From NCBI GenBank assembly GCA_900552685.1, contig USAJ01000001.1:1-64000 (forward strand): a stretch of DNA of 64,000 nucleotides, given 5' to 3'. Numbering within the stretch: the first letter of the stretch is position 1; every line of letters starts with the position of its first letter. Of this stretch, positions 7,771 to 18,764 are shown one piece after another. Made by a program: the position numbers and the translations under genes. Below the pieces are notes generated by a model that was not told the DNA's origin, did not search any database, and saw only the letters and a program-made list of their open reading frames with translations. Source of the DNA: an uncultured Collinsella sp. GTDB lineage: Bacteria > Actinomycetota > Coriobacteriia > Coriobacteriales > Coriobacteriaceae.

Positions 7771-9357
7771 GTGTTCGCGCAGACGGCCATCTTGCAATTC
7801 TTGGTGGCAGCGTTCATCTCGCTTGTCGTTCACCTTGCCGTGAAGATTGCCAATAACCCTACGCTTGGAATCGTGTTCGTATGTGCCCTGATGGGGGTGA
7901 CGATGGTTCCCGGGTATTACGGAAGATCCATCGCTTTACGTGAGTTCGCCCTGTTGAATCCCCTTACGTATGCGAACACTGAGTTGACCGTCGGCGCCTA
8001 TAGCCCGTACCCGACAACGCAGATAGTGAATCTGCCTGGACTTTGCTTCGAGCGTGGCGCGATTGCCCTCGTATGCGCAATCGGGATCGAGGTGCTGGCA
8101 ATTAGCCTGCTTTGCGTTGCTGGAAAGAGCGGCTGCGCGTGCCCGATATCCCCGATTTGTCTTGAGAGAGGTTCCTTCACTGCATCGAGAACGGCAACTC
8201 GTTCGAGCGCTTGTGCCTCCGCCGTTGCATACGTAAGAACGATGGGGAAACTGCTCCTGCGTTCTCCTACCCTCGCCGTATGCGCGATTGCAATGTCGAC
8301 GACGATGCTGGCCCCGGCTCTGGTCGAGATGTTTCCTGACGCTGATAACGTTTCCGCTGTTCGGTATAGGGATGGGGAGCTCCGTTCAATAGATCGGTAT
8401 CTAGAGCAGAACGCTGCGAATATGGACGTCGAGGGCAAAGCGGCCCTGGAAGACATGCGGGATGCTCTTTCGGGTTTCGTGTACGCGCCTATGCCTGCGG
8501 AGGGGTTTCGAAGCCTTGCGACGTACGAGCGCGCTCGAGGTGAGCTGGGCGCGGCAGATGCGACTCTCCTGCAATCGATCGGAATCGAGCCGGAGACTCC
8601 TTCTCGTGCGGAGGCGCGCGCCCTTCTGCTTGAGTCGATCGCGAGCTTGCCGGACCCCAAGGTTTACGAGTTAAGTACGAAGATGCCCCCATTAATCCTC
8701 CTTTCGTATCTCCAGGCAGCGCTTCCCTCCTTATTTTTGCTGTTGCCCGTGGTTGTCACATCGCTCGCGTGCACCCACCTGCAGTGTCGTTCCCTTCTGG
8801 TTCTCCAGATCCCCGCAACAGCGCATGTGCGTTTTCTGACGGCTGTTGCGCTGGCTCTCCTGCTTGGCTTGGTGCTGCTTTTGGTGTCGATGGTTCCCGC
8901 TGTCGTTGTGTCCGTGATTAAGAACGGTGCGGGTGGATCGGAGTATCCCGTCGCTCTCATTCGGGCGGGAGCTTCGACAACGTCCATGGTGGGGGAGGCG
9001 GTGTTGTGCAGTATTCCGTTGCTGGTCATGGCATACGGCGTGATTTCCGTCGTCGCTGCGTTGACAGCAGCGATTAGCCGCAACCCCGTTGTCACCGGAA
9101 TGGTTTGCGCGGTTCTCTTGGTGTTGGGTTCGTTGAGCGCTCATGTTGAAAGCGTGGGCATGGGCGTCGCGCTGCTGGCTCCATTCGCCTCGTTTGATCC
9201 CGCTTCCCAGGTGGGGACGATTGGGTTCCTTGGGCGAGGGACGAACGCGATGCCTTTTGGAGAGGTCGTCGGCGCATCGGGCGCTCTGCTGGTGGTCTTG
9301 GGCGCCGTATCTCCGTTGATGGTGCGCCTGAGTGTTCCAAAGATCGAAAGGGGATGA
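7771..9357 (+). CDS. ABC permease, remainder after the TAG (end of domain 1 plus complete domain 2)
   Basis: 528 residues from a GTG with no ribosome-binding site, in the same frame as the upstream part (only the TAG and one CTG codon lie between). The first 150 residues complete permease domain 1 with several membrane helices. From about residue 155 a second permease domain starts (GKLLLRSPTLAVCAIAMSTT) with a helix, a large extracytoplasmic loop and about five helices; SVIKNGAGGSEYP matches the motif of domain 1. Joined, the two parts give a 741-residue duplicated permease. Its stop overlaps the start of the ATPase gene (ATGA), so they form one transport unit. No sequence match to a named family is claimed. 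Confidence 0.65.
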   Translation: MFAQTAILQFLVAAFISLVVHLAVKIANNPTLGIVFVCALMGVTMVPGYYGRSIALREFALLNPLTYANTELTVGAYSPYPTTQIVNLPGLCFERGAIALVCAIGIEVLAISLLCVAGKSGCACPISPICLERGSFTASRTATRSSACASAVAYVRTMGKLLLRSPTLAVCAIAMSTTMLAPALVEMFPDADNVSAVRYRDGELRSIDRYLEQNAANMDVEGKAALEDMRDALSGFVYAPMPAEGFRSLATYERARGELGAADATLLQSIGIEPETPSRAEARALLLESIASLPDPKVYELSTKMPPLILLSYLQAALPSLFLLLPVVVTSLACTHLQCRSLLVLQIPATAHVRFLTAVALALLLGLVLLLVSMVPAVVVSVIKNGAGGSEYPVALIRAGASTTSMVGEAVLCSIPLLVMAYGVISVVAALTAAISRNPVVTGMVCAVLLVLGSLSAHVESVGMGVALLAPFASFDPASQVGTIGFLGRGTNAMPFGEVVGASGALLVVLGAVSPLMVRLSVPKIERG

Positions 9358-10103
9358 TCTCGATGATTGACCTTCAAACGCTGACGATCTCTTATGGAAA
9401 GAAGGTGCTCGTAGATTCGGTGAACGCTGAGTTTGCCCCGGGTACGGTCTACGGTCTCGTCGCTCCGAACGGGCATGGAAAGACGACGTTGCTGCGTGCG
9501 ATGGCAGGTTTGCCGGGTCCTCGTGTGGACGGGAGCATCGTTCTGGATGAGGTGCAGGGTACGGGTGCGAGAGAGGTCCGTTCTATGATCTTCTATGCAC
9601 CTGGTGAGGGGACGCTGCTGTATCCCGGATTGCGTGCGGAAGATCACCTCAAGATGGTTTGCGATATGTGGCCGCATGCTCGCGATATCGAAGAGATAGT
9701 GGAACAAACGCAGATAGGCGAGTTCGCGAAGATGAGGATCCGCACTCTGAGCCAGGGCATGAAGCAGCAGCTTACCCTGGCGATTGCGTATGCGACGGGC
9801 GCGCGGTACCTTCTATTAGATGAGCCCATGAACGCGCTCGACCCCAGCAGGGTGGACTTGCATTCCGAGATTCTCAGGAAGCTGGCCGATTCTGGTACGT
9901 GCATCATCATGTCATCCCACATCTTGGATTCGGTCGATAGGCTGTGCGATGAGATTCTGTTTTTGAAGGATGGGAGGCTCATTAGAAGCATTCCGCAAGA
10001 TGATGCTGCGCCGAAGTCTCCTGGATCCCATTTCGCAAAGCCTGCCGGACGCGCCGAGGGTGCGCTAAGCACGTATCGGCGACTCTACGAAAAGGGCGGG
10101 TAG
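9354..10103 (+). CDS. ABC transporter ATP-binding protein
   Basis: 249 residues; one ABC ATPase domain. Walker A is APNGHGKTTLL, the signature loop LSQGMKQQ, Walker B YLLLDEPMNALDP and the switch histidine is in SSHILDS. The APNG form of Walker A is shared with the ATPase half of the gene at 10257. The last 35 residues are a basic tail. The start overlaps the permease stop by 4 bases (ATGA); ATG 9363 is an alternative start. It probably powers the duplicated permease upstream as an exporter of a peptide or lipid-like substrate (inference). Confidence 0.92.
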   Translation: MISMIDLQTLTISYGKKVLVDSVNAEFAPGTVYGLVAPNGHGKTTLLRAMAGLPGPRVDGSIVLDEVQGTGAREVRSMIFYAPGEGTLLYPGLRAEDHLKMVCDMWPHARDIEEIVEQTQIGEFAKMRIRTLSQGMKQQLTLAIAYATGARYLLLDEPMNALDPSRVDLHSEILRKLADSGTCIIMSSHILDSVDRLCDEILFLKDGRLIRSIPQDDAAPKSPGSHFAKPAGRAEGALSTYRRLYEKGG

Positions 10104-10256
10104 AAATGCAAGTTAAAAATCTATGTGGCCAATGTGATACCGTTGAACCCGCGTATCGATACCGTTCAGCCATTCGCCTCGCCCCCATCTTACGCATCTT
10201 CATCCGGTCTGTTACTTTTAATCTAACAATTCTTTGAGGAACGTAGGTGCTTCCAA

Positions 10257-12068
10257 ATGTACTGTCGACTTCTTCTCAAACTAATCCTAAGAGACAAGGC
10301 CGTATGGATCTCTACGCTCGTTCTTGCTGTAGCCTTCTCCATCCCCATTGCGTTCAATTCACCCATCTACGGGCCCTTCTTTATGAAGCAGGGCATGCAG
10401 AGCTTTGTCGACGCATTCAATACGCGCGCGCCCCAGGCCGGCGGCATAGACCTATCGCCAGAGCAGCAAGCTGACGCGGAGCTTGCAAGATACGCGAACG
10501 CCGCCCTCGCCGCTCAAACCGACGCCGCCTTTCTCGATTCTGCCGAGAGCTACTACGCGCTCATGGGCGAAGGCTTCCAATCCGGGTCCATCGTGGGAGA
10601 CCGAGAGACCAATGACGCGGCGCTCGCATATTGCCGTGCCCTGAGCAGCTCCGGCATCACGGATATCCCGGCCTCCGCAAACGACCTGCCATTCCTTTCC
10701 TTCCTGCCTTACGCCATTGCCACGGCGCCGTCTTTCCTTCCCTTCATCCCCTTCCTTCTCTCGTCGATACTCGTGCTCGGCGCCACAAGGCCCGGGACCC
10801 TGGCGGCGAAGGCGCCCGCGCCCAAATTCCGGCGCCTTATCCAGACCGTGTTTTCGATAATCGGCGCGGGGACCGCGATGCTCCTCGCCGGCCTCGCACC
10901 CGGGAGCATTTGCGCCTTGGCCCTAAACGGATTCGGGCAGATCGGGTACCCGATCGCCTTCTTCCATGACGGCGCGCTCACTACCACGACCGCGGGAGAC
11001 GTCTTCACGACCATACTTCTCGCGCTGCTCGCGGGCGGAACCTTGATATCCGTTTGCTCCGCCGTCCTATCGACCGCAACGAGGCGCGTCCTCGCGGGCC
11101 CCCTTACCTCCGCGCTGCTTGTCGCGGCCCCGGCATTCCCGTTACTGTCCGATTCGGCACTGGGGCATAACGCCGCGCTCAATCTCCTGCCGCTGGCCGT
11201 GTTCTCGCCTATCGAGGCGACGGGTTACGTGGGATGCTTCCCGACGGAATTCATTGGCTCCGGTTCAGGCAGCGCATCGATGCTTGCCGTGGCCCTGGCA
11301 TACGCCGCGGTCCTTTTTGCGGTCGGCGCCGTTGCGGCACGTTCCCCCAAACAGCCTGGACCCGCGAAAAAGCACCATGGGCTCGAGCTTCTGGACGCGA
11401 GCGTGGGATACGGAAGCACGACGATACTTTCAATCGGGTCGCTTTTCCTGAGCCCGGGAACGGCGGCGGGCCTCGTTGCTCCCAACGGCTCGGGGAAAAC
11501 CACCCTTCTTGAAGCGCTGTCGGGCCAATTTCCCACCCGCATCCGCTCGGGAAGCCTGGCGGCAGACGGAATCTGCCAACGTCGATCAGCCGAATTCGCA
11601 GAACTCGTCTACCTGAGCTCTTCGGGCGGCGCGGATCTCTATCCCACGCTATCGGCCATCGAGCACCTTGCTTTCGTTAGGGAGGCGTGGAAATCGGCCG
11701 CCGACATCGACTCGCTCTGCAGCTCCCTCGGAATCTCCCCATATCTCGACAAGCCGACCCGTAAACTCTCGACAGGAATGAAGCAGCAGGTAAAGCTTGC
11801 CATGGCGATAGCGACCGGTTGCCCGTACCTCATCCTCGATGAACCGCTGAACGGCCTCGATCCGGGAAAGCGGAAAACCTCCTGCGACGCGATGCGCAGC
11901 GAGGTGGCGCGGGGACGCAGCGTGCTCATCTCAAGCCATCTGCTCGACGACCTGGCAGACCTCACCAACTCGTTCTACTTCATCGAGGCCGGCACGCTCG
12001 TGGAAAAGATCGAGTCGTCCTCGCAGACGCTCAAGCAGGAATACCTCGATACATACGAGGGAGGTTAA
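10257..12068 (+). CDS. ABC transporter permease-ATPase fusion
   Basis: 603 residues. Residues 1-370 form a permease: N-terminal helix, extracytoplasmic loop of about 120 residues, then about six helices, with the family motif ALNGFGQIGYPI seen in the upstream permease. Residues about 375-600 form a full ABC ATPase: Walker A APNGSGKTTLL, signature LSTGMKQQ, Walker B YLILDEPLNGLDP, and SSHLLDD. The fusion would work as a homodimer or with the upstream half-transporters. Codon choice is more C-ending than in the 7.1-10.1 kb genes, suggesting a different history. GAGG lies about 16 bases before the ATG, so translation initiation looks weak. It is followed 4 bases later by a small secreted protein. 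Confidence 0.88.
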   Translation: MYCRLLLKLILRDKAVWISTLVLAVAFSIPIAFNSPIYGPFFMKQGMQSFVDAFNTRAPQAGGIDLSPEQQADAELARYANAALAAQTDAAFLDSAESYYALMGEGFQSGSIVGDRETNDAALAYCRALSSSGITDIPASANDLPFLSFLPYAIATAPSFLPFIPFLLSSILVLGATRPGTLAAKAPAPKFRRLIQTVFSIIGAGTAMLLAGLAPGSICALALNGFGQIGYPIAFFHDGALTTTTAGDVFTTILLALLAGGTLISVCSAVLSTATRRVLAGPLTSALLVAAPAFPLLSDSALGHNAALNLLPLAVFSPIEATGYVGCFPTEFIGSGSGSASMLAVALAYAAVLFAVGAVAARSPKQPGPAKKHHGLELLDASVGYGSTTILSIGSLFLSPGTAAGLVAPNGSGKTTLLEALSGQFPTRIRSGSLAADGICQRRSAEFAELVYLSSSGGADLYPTLSAIEHLAFVREAWKSAADIDSLCSSLGISPYLDKPTRKLSTGMKQQVKLAMAIATGCPYLILDEPLNGLDPGKRKTSCDAMRSEVARGRSVLISSHLLDDLADLTNSFYFIEAGTLVEKIESSSQTLKQEYLDTYEGG

Positions 12069-12072
12069 TGAC

Positions 12073-12417
12073 ATGAAACTATTTGAACAGCTGAAGTCCA
12101 ATGCGTCGCGCATGGCTGTCTACGCCATCCTCGTGGCAACGGCTTTATGCGGAATCGCGGCACCCGTCTATGCGCTCAACGGGGAGAAAGGCGATGTCGA
12201 ACCCGCGTACATGGCTTCGACGGTTAAGGACCGGTACAAAGCCTTCTCTGGAGACGCGTTTTACGTAGCAGAGTACGACACGACCTACCGTCAGCTTCGC
12301 TACAACAAGGGCTACGACTATCTAGGCGCAGAGGCAATCAGCTATACGTCGGGTTGGTACCGCTCCAACTATGGACACATAACCCAGTTCAAGTGTAACT
12401 ACCGTGTGTACAACTAA
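12073..12417 (+). CDS. small Tyr-rich secreted protein, possible exported peptide or bacteriocin-like product
   Basis: 114 residues. The N-terminus is a classical signal peptide: basic KSNASR, a hydrophobic core (MAVYAILVATALCGIAA) and a likely cleavage after PVYA (residue 34). The mature part is about 80 residues with 13 tyrosines, many Gly/Ser/Arg and a single Cys near the end, finishing NYRVYN. GGGAGG precedes the ATG by about 9 bases, 4 bases after the stop of the ABC fusion, and a strong terminator follows, so it is the last gene of the transporter operon. I do not recognise a family. Size, secretion signal and ABC neighbours resemble bacteriocin/immunity clusters such as lactococcin 972 loci, but the mature sequence lacks the lactococcin 972 features I know. 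Function unknown. Confidence 0.75.
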   Translation: MKLFEQLKSNASRMAVYAILVATALCGIAAPVYALNGEKGDVEPAYMASTVKDRYKAFSGDAFYVAEYDTTYRQLRYNKGYDYLGAEAISYTSGWYRSNYGHITQFKCNYRVYN

Positions 12418-12435
12418 AGCAACCGGCCGGGACGA

Positions 12436-12466
12436 GGGGCGACGCAAAAGCGTCGCCCCCGTTTTT
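12436..12466 (+). terminator. intrinsic terminator of the ABC/peptide cluster
   Basis: A perfect 10-bp stem GGGGCGACGC / GCGTCGCCCC with an AAAA loop, followed by CGTTTTT. Confidence 0.92.
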
Positions 12467-12712
12467 AACCATGTCAACTGAACCTAGTTCAGTTTGGTTG
12501 ATTTCCGATCTCAGCCGAACACATTGAGCGGAAAGGCCGTTCCCGCAGTCAGTCGAACGTCCCCGGGGCCCTTCTCAGGCCCCGGGGACGGCATTTTCCC
12601 AGTTGAAGGAACGGTGGAGATGTGTTTCGATGGGTCAGATTCGTGTCGTTCCGAAAAGACCGTGAACCTTTTGTGGGACGCGCGGTGCCGTGGTACCATA
12701 GCCGAGTTTGTT
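12467..12712. other. gene-free spacer with two hairpins before rpmE
   Basis: No gene seen. AACTGAA / TTCAGTT forms a small palindrome near 12476-12496. A perfect 12-bp stem GTCCCCGGGGCC (12560-12571) / GGCCCCGGGGAC (12579-12590) stands alone without a T run. The rpmE promoter occupies the end of the region. Confidence 0.5.
12671..12699 (+). promoter_or_regulatory. candidate rpmE promoter
   Basis: TTGTGG and TACCAT are spaced 17 bp apart, about 14 bp before the leader hairpins of rpmE. Confidence 0.45.
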
Positions 12713-12761
12713 GTCTTGGTCGGAAACCAAGACGCCTTATGCGCTGATCGGTAACCAGCGC
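12713..12761 (+). promoter_or_regulatory. two tandem hairpins in the rpmE leader
   Basis: GTCTTGGT/ACCAAGAC (12713-12733) and GCGCTG/CAGCGC (12741-12761) form consecutive stems whose loops share a TCGG-x-AACC core. They directly precede the rpmE ribosome site AAGGAG. Placement suggests leader-based control, possibly autoregulation by L31 (inference). Confidence 0.55.
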
Positions 12762-12783
12762 CTGACTAATAAGGAGTCCTACC

Positions 12784-13209
12784 ATGAAGCAGGGTATCCA
12801 TCCCCAGTATGTCGAGTGCACGGTGACGTGCTCCTGCGGCAACACCTTCAAGACGCACGCTACCGTGTCCGAGATGAAGGTCGAGCTTTGCAACGAGTGC
12901 CACCCGTTCTACACCGGCCAGCAGAAGTTCGTCGACACCGGTGGACGCGTCCAGCGCTTCGCCGACAAGTTCGGTGGCGCCGCTGCCGCCCAGCTCAAGA
13001 AGGCTGAGGAGGCCAAGGCTGCCAAGGCCGCCAAGGCTGCTGAGGCCGAGGCCGCTCGCAAGGCCGCCGCTGAGGCTAAGGCTGCCGAGAAGGCTAAGCG
13101 TGCCGCTAAGTTCGCCGAGGAGGCTGCCAAGCAGGCCGCCGAGGCTCCCGCAGAGGCTCCCGTCGAGGAGGCCGCTGCCGAGGCTGAGACCACCGAGGCT
13201 GCTGAGTAA
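12784..13209 (+). CDS. rpmE: 50S ribosomal protein L31 with long Ala/Lys/Glu tail
   Basis: 141 residues. The first ~68 are L31 ([40 protein letters not shown]) with the CxC and CxxC cysteines of the zinc-binding form. The remaining ~73 residues are low-complexity Ala/Lys/Glu (repeated [12 protein letters not shown] units, then [10 protein letters not shown]), giving a protein about twice the usual 70-80 residues. The tail is predicted helical and starts basic, ends acidic. AAGGAG precedes the ATG. Monocistronic, with its own leader hairpins and terminator. Confidence 0.95.
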   Translation: MKQGIHPQYVECTVTCSCGNTFKTHATVSEMKVELCNECHPFYTGQQKFVDTGGRVQRFADKFGGAAAAQLKKAEEAKAAKAAKAAEAEAARKAAAEAKAAEKAKRAAKFAEEAAKQAAEAPAEAPVEEAAAEAETTEAAE

Positions 13210-13245
13210 ATAGCTCGCCGCGGAATCGCTCGCATTCATGGCATA

Positions 13246-13280
13246 AGGGCCGTGCATCCGTTTGGGTGCGCGGCCCTTTT
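13246..13280 (+). terminator. intrinsic terminator of rpmE
   Basis: AGGGCCGTGCATCC pairs with GGGTGCGCGGCCCT (wobbles in the middle), followed by TTTTC. Confidence 0.8.
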
Positions 13281-13289
13281 CTATTGGTG

Positions 13290-13341
13290 AAACGAACCTG
13301 TTCCCATGGCACCAGATTGGTGCGAGGGGGCAGGTTCGTTT
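13290..13341. repeat. 52-bp palindromic element
   Basis: AAACGAACCTGTTCCC (13290-13305) and GGGGGCAGGTTCGTTT (13326-13341) are inverted arms with a nested GCACCA/TGGTGC stem. The ACCTG-CCC and GCACC parts recur in elements at 49261 and 60000. Confidence 0.7.
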
Positions 13342-13381
13342 GCGCCAAATGGCAGAGAGACAGCGTTTTCCCAGATAAAAG

Positions 13382-13412
13382 CTGCCAAAATAAACCTGTC
13401 CCTTTTTGGCAG
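13382..13412. repeat. CTGCCAAAA element, copy 1
   Basis: CTGCCAAAATAAACCTGTCC followed by CTTTTTGGCAG forms a 31-bp hairpin. A near copy lies at 25564-25595 just before a serine recombinase gene. Both sit in otherwise gene-free spacers. Confidence 0.75.
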
Positions 13413-13545
13413 GTTGGTCGTAGTTATTACGTGGCGGTCGAGGTCGACCGTATAGGCCGCGCCTTGTTTGGCTAAAGTACATTTATCTGTGTTTAACTCG
13501 CCCAAGGCTGCATGGCGTGGGCGATGGCCAAAAAAGGAAAACCAC

Positions 13546-16352
<2,807 letters not shown>

Positions 16353-16353
<1 letters not shown>

Positions 16354-17501
16354 TGGTCGAGGCTTTAGAGGTAACGCCCGCCGAGCTCGACGCGTTTGCG
16401 GACCGGCTCGGCGAGGTCGAGTCGTATCTTCATTTGGACGAGAAGCGCACGCGCGTGACCGAGCTCGAGGCCAAAAGCGTGGCCCCTGGCTTTTGGGATG
16501 ATGCCGACGCCGCTCGCGCCACCATGGAGGAGATCGCTCGCGCCAAGGAAGATATCGCTGCCGTGGATACCGCGCGCGGCGAGCTATCTGACGCCCGTGC
16601 GGCGCTGGAGCTTGCCGAGGAGATGGGGGATGACCCCGATGCCGTCGCCCTTCGCGAGGAGGCTACAGCCACGGCTGAGCGCCTGGCCCGTGCCATCGAT
16701 GAGCTTGAGCTTTCGAGCTGGTTTACCGGTGAGTTCGATCACGGCGATGCCATCGTGACCATCAAGCCCGGACAGGGTGGTCTGGAGGCCCAGGACTGGA
16801 CCTTCATGCTCTTTAAGATGTACATGAAGTACTGCCAGCGTCGCGGCTGGAAGGTCACCATCAACGACTGTCCCGCGGCCGAGGTCATCGGCATCGACCG
16901 CGCGACCTTTACCGTCGAGGGCAAGGACGCATTTGGCATGCTGCGCGCCGAGGCCGGCGTCCACCGCTTGGTTCGCATTAGCCCCACCGACGACAAGAAG
17001 CGCCGCCAGACCACGTTTGCCGGCGTCGAGGTCATCCCCGTGCTACCCGATGATATCGACATCGAGATCAGCCCCGATGACATCCGCGTGGACGTGTACC
17101 ACGCGAGCGGCCCGGGCGGTCAGGGTGTCAACACCACCGACTCCGCCGTGCGCGTGACGCATTTCCCCAGCGGCATTGTGGTTACCTGCCAAAACGAGCG
17201 CAGCCAGATCCAGAACAAGGCCGCGTGCATGCAGATCCTCAAGGCTCGCCTGTACGAGATTGAGCTCGAGAAGCGCGCCGAGGCGCTCGATGAGATTCGC
17301 GGACCCAAGACCACGATCGGTTTTGGCAACCAGATTCGCAGCTACGTGCTCTACCCGTACCAGATGGTCAAGGATCTGCGCTCGGGCGTTGAGACCAGCA
17401 ATGTCGAGGCAGTTCTTGACGATGGCGACCTGGACCCGTTTGTTATTGGTTACCATCGCTGGGCCACCGGCAACGCCGATGCAGAAGGCTCGGAGGTCTA
17501 A
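16353..17501 (+). CDS. prfB: peptide chain release factor 2
   Basis: 382 residues; releases peptides at UGA/UAA. The GGQ loop is SGPGGQGVN (G255-Q257). The stop-codon-recognition tripeptide, exactly 45 residues before the GGQ glutamine as in E. coli RF2, reads SPT (residues 210-212, codons AGC CCC ACC at 16980-16988) instead of the usual SPF. RF1's tripeptide is PxT, so this is neither classical form, though the rest (GVHRLVRIS, RRQTTFAGVEV) is RF2-like. There is no programmed frameshift: the frame is open from ATG 16353, which overlaps the secA stop. Confidence 0.93.
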
Positions 17502-17562
17502 AACATCGGGCGGTTTCAAGCCGATGCTAAGCCCAACGGTTGGACGGGTTTGTATCCGGAAT

Positions 17563-17587
17563 AAACCCTGCGCAGGGGTGGTTTTTG
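17563..17587 (+). terminator. probable terminator of secA-prfB
   Basis: CCCTGCGCAGGG is a perfect palindrome flanked by AAA and a GGTTTTTG tract. Confidence 0.5.
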
Positions 17588-17625
17588 TCCGGCAAATCGG
17601 TAGAATCGAATACAAGAAGAAGTTC

Positions 17626-17654
17626 AAAGCGCATCCGATGGGGTGCGCTTTTTT
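17626..17654 (+). terminator. terminator-like hairpin immediately before the YitT-family ribosome site
   Basis: AAAGCGCATCC pairs with GGGGTGCGCTTT, followed by TTTT. The next bases are GAGGGAGG, the Shine-Dalgarno sequence of the downstream gene. A transcript entering from upstream would have to read through this hairpin to express the gene. Confidence 0.75.
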
Positions 17655-17666
17655 GAGGGAGGCAGC

Positions 17667-18557
17667 ATGGCATATCGTCTGGACATCAAGCGCATTCTTT
17701 CGATGAACTTCTTTCACGATCTGCCCCAGATCATGTTGGGGTGTGCCTTGGCCGCCATCGCGACCGACCTGTTTTTGATTCCCAACGGCCTTGCTGCCGG
17801 TGGCGTTACGGGCCTTGCCACCATTATCCAGGCGGTCGGCGCATCGCGCGGCCTATCGCTTCCCGTTGGTATTCAGACGATCGTGATGAATGCCTTGCTG
17901 CTGCTGGTCGTTATGCGCGAGGGCGGCATGTTCTACGTGGTGCAGACCGCGACGGGCTTTGTGCTGCTGGGCTTCTTTACCGATCTGTTCGCCCCGTTTG
18001 TAGCACCTCTGGCGGATGCGGACCTGATGCTTCCCGCTATGTGGGGCGGCATTATTACGGGCATCGGTTACGGCATGGTGTTGCGCGCCGGCGCCAACAC
18101 CGGCGGCTCGGACACGATTGGCCAAATCATCTCGCGTAACACCTCGCTGCCGGTGGGCTCGACCGTCATGGCAATCGATGTTGCCGTGTGCGCGCTGTCG
18201 GCTCCGGTCTTTTCAATCGAAAACGCGCTATATGCAGGCCTTTCGATGGTCATTAGCGGCTACGTGATCGATGCCGTGGTCGATGGTGGCAACAAACGCC
18301 GTATGGTACTCATCATCTCGGACAAGTTCCCTGATATCGCTGCCGATATCATGTATGGCCTGGGTCGTGGTTGTACCAAGTTTAAGGCGACTGGCATGTA
18401 TTCGGGTGCCGAGAAGCCGGTGATTATGGTCATCGTGAGCCGTCGAGAGCTCAATACCCTCAAGACGATCGTGCGCGAGCGCGATCCTCACGCCATTGTG
18501 ACGGTCGCTGACGTTACGGAAGCCTTCGGCGAGGGATTCAAGGACATTAGCGCGTAG
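17667..18557 (+). CDS. YitT-family membrane protein (DUF161/DUF2179)
   Basis: 296 residues. The N-terminal ~190 residues hold five or six membrane helices with the DUF161 patterns LIPNGLAAGGVTGLA and RAGANTGGSDTIGQI. The last ~90 residues are the cytoplasmic DUF2179 domain (RMVLIISDKFPDIAADIMY, GRGCTKFKATGMYSG, VIMVIVSRRELNTLK). Family members are predicted transporters or membrane regulators of unknown substrate. GAGGGAGG, right behind a terminator-like hairpin, fixes ATG 17667. Confidence 0.9.
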   Translation: MAYRLDIKRILSMNFFHDLPQIMLGCALAAIATDLFLIPNGLAAGGVTGLATIIQAVGASRGLSLPVGIQTIVMNALLLLVVMREGGMFYVVQTATGFVLLGFFTDLFAPFVAPLADADLMLPAMWGGIITGIGYGMVLRAGANTGGSDTIGQIISRNTSLPVGSTVMAIDVAVCALSAPVFSIENALYAGLSMVISGYVIDAVVDGGNKRRMVLIISDKFPDIAADIMYGLGRGCTKFKATGMYSGAEKPVIMVIVSRRELNTLKTIVRERDPHAIVTVADVTEAFGEGFKDISA

Positions 18558-18764
18558 GGTCGACTGCGTTCCATCCAAAAGACGTTCACATTGATAAACC
18601 GTTTCATCAGCGGTTCTGCCTGCTAAATTGTTCAAATAATGATAAAAACTCTGGTAAAGCCATCAGTTTCCAGCATAATGAATGACGTACGTGCATTGCG
18701 GCTGTGTTGGGATTACCTTCGGTGCCGTGCGCATTTTGTCTAATGAGGATGAAAGGAAGGCACA

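Noticed and set aside
12073..12417. Lactococcin 972-family bacteriocin
   Set aside because: Signal peptide, size and ABC context fit, but the mature sequence lacks the Trp/Gly/Ser-Asn-Tyr-His pattern expected for that family, so only a neutral call is made.
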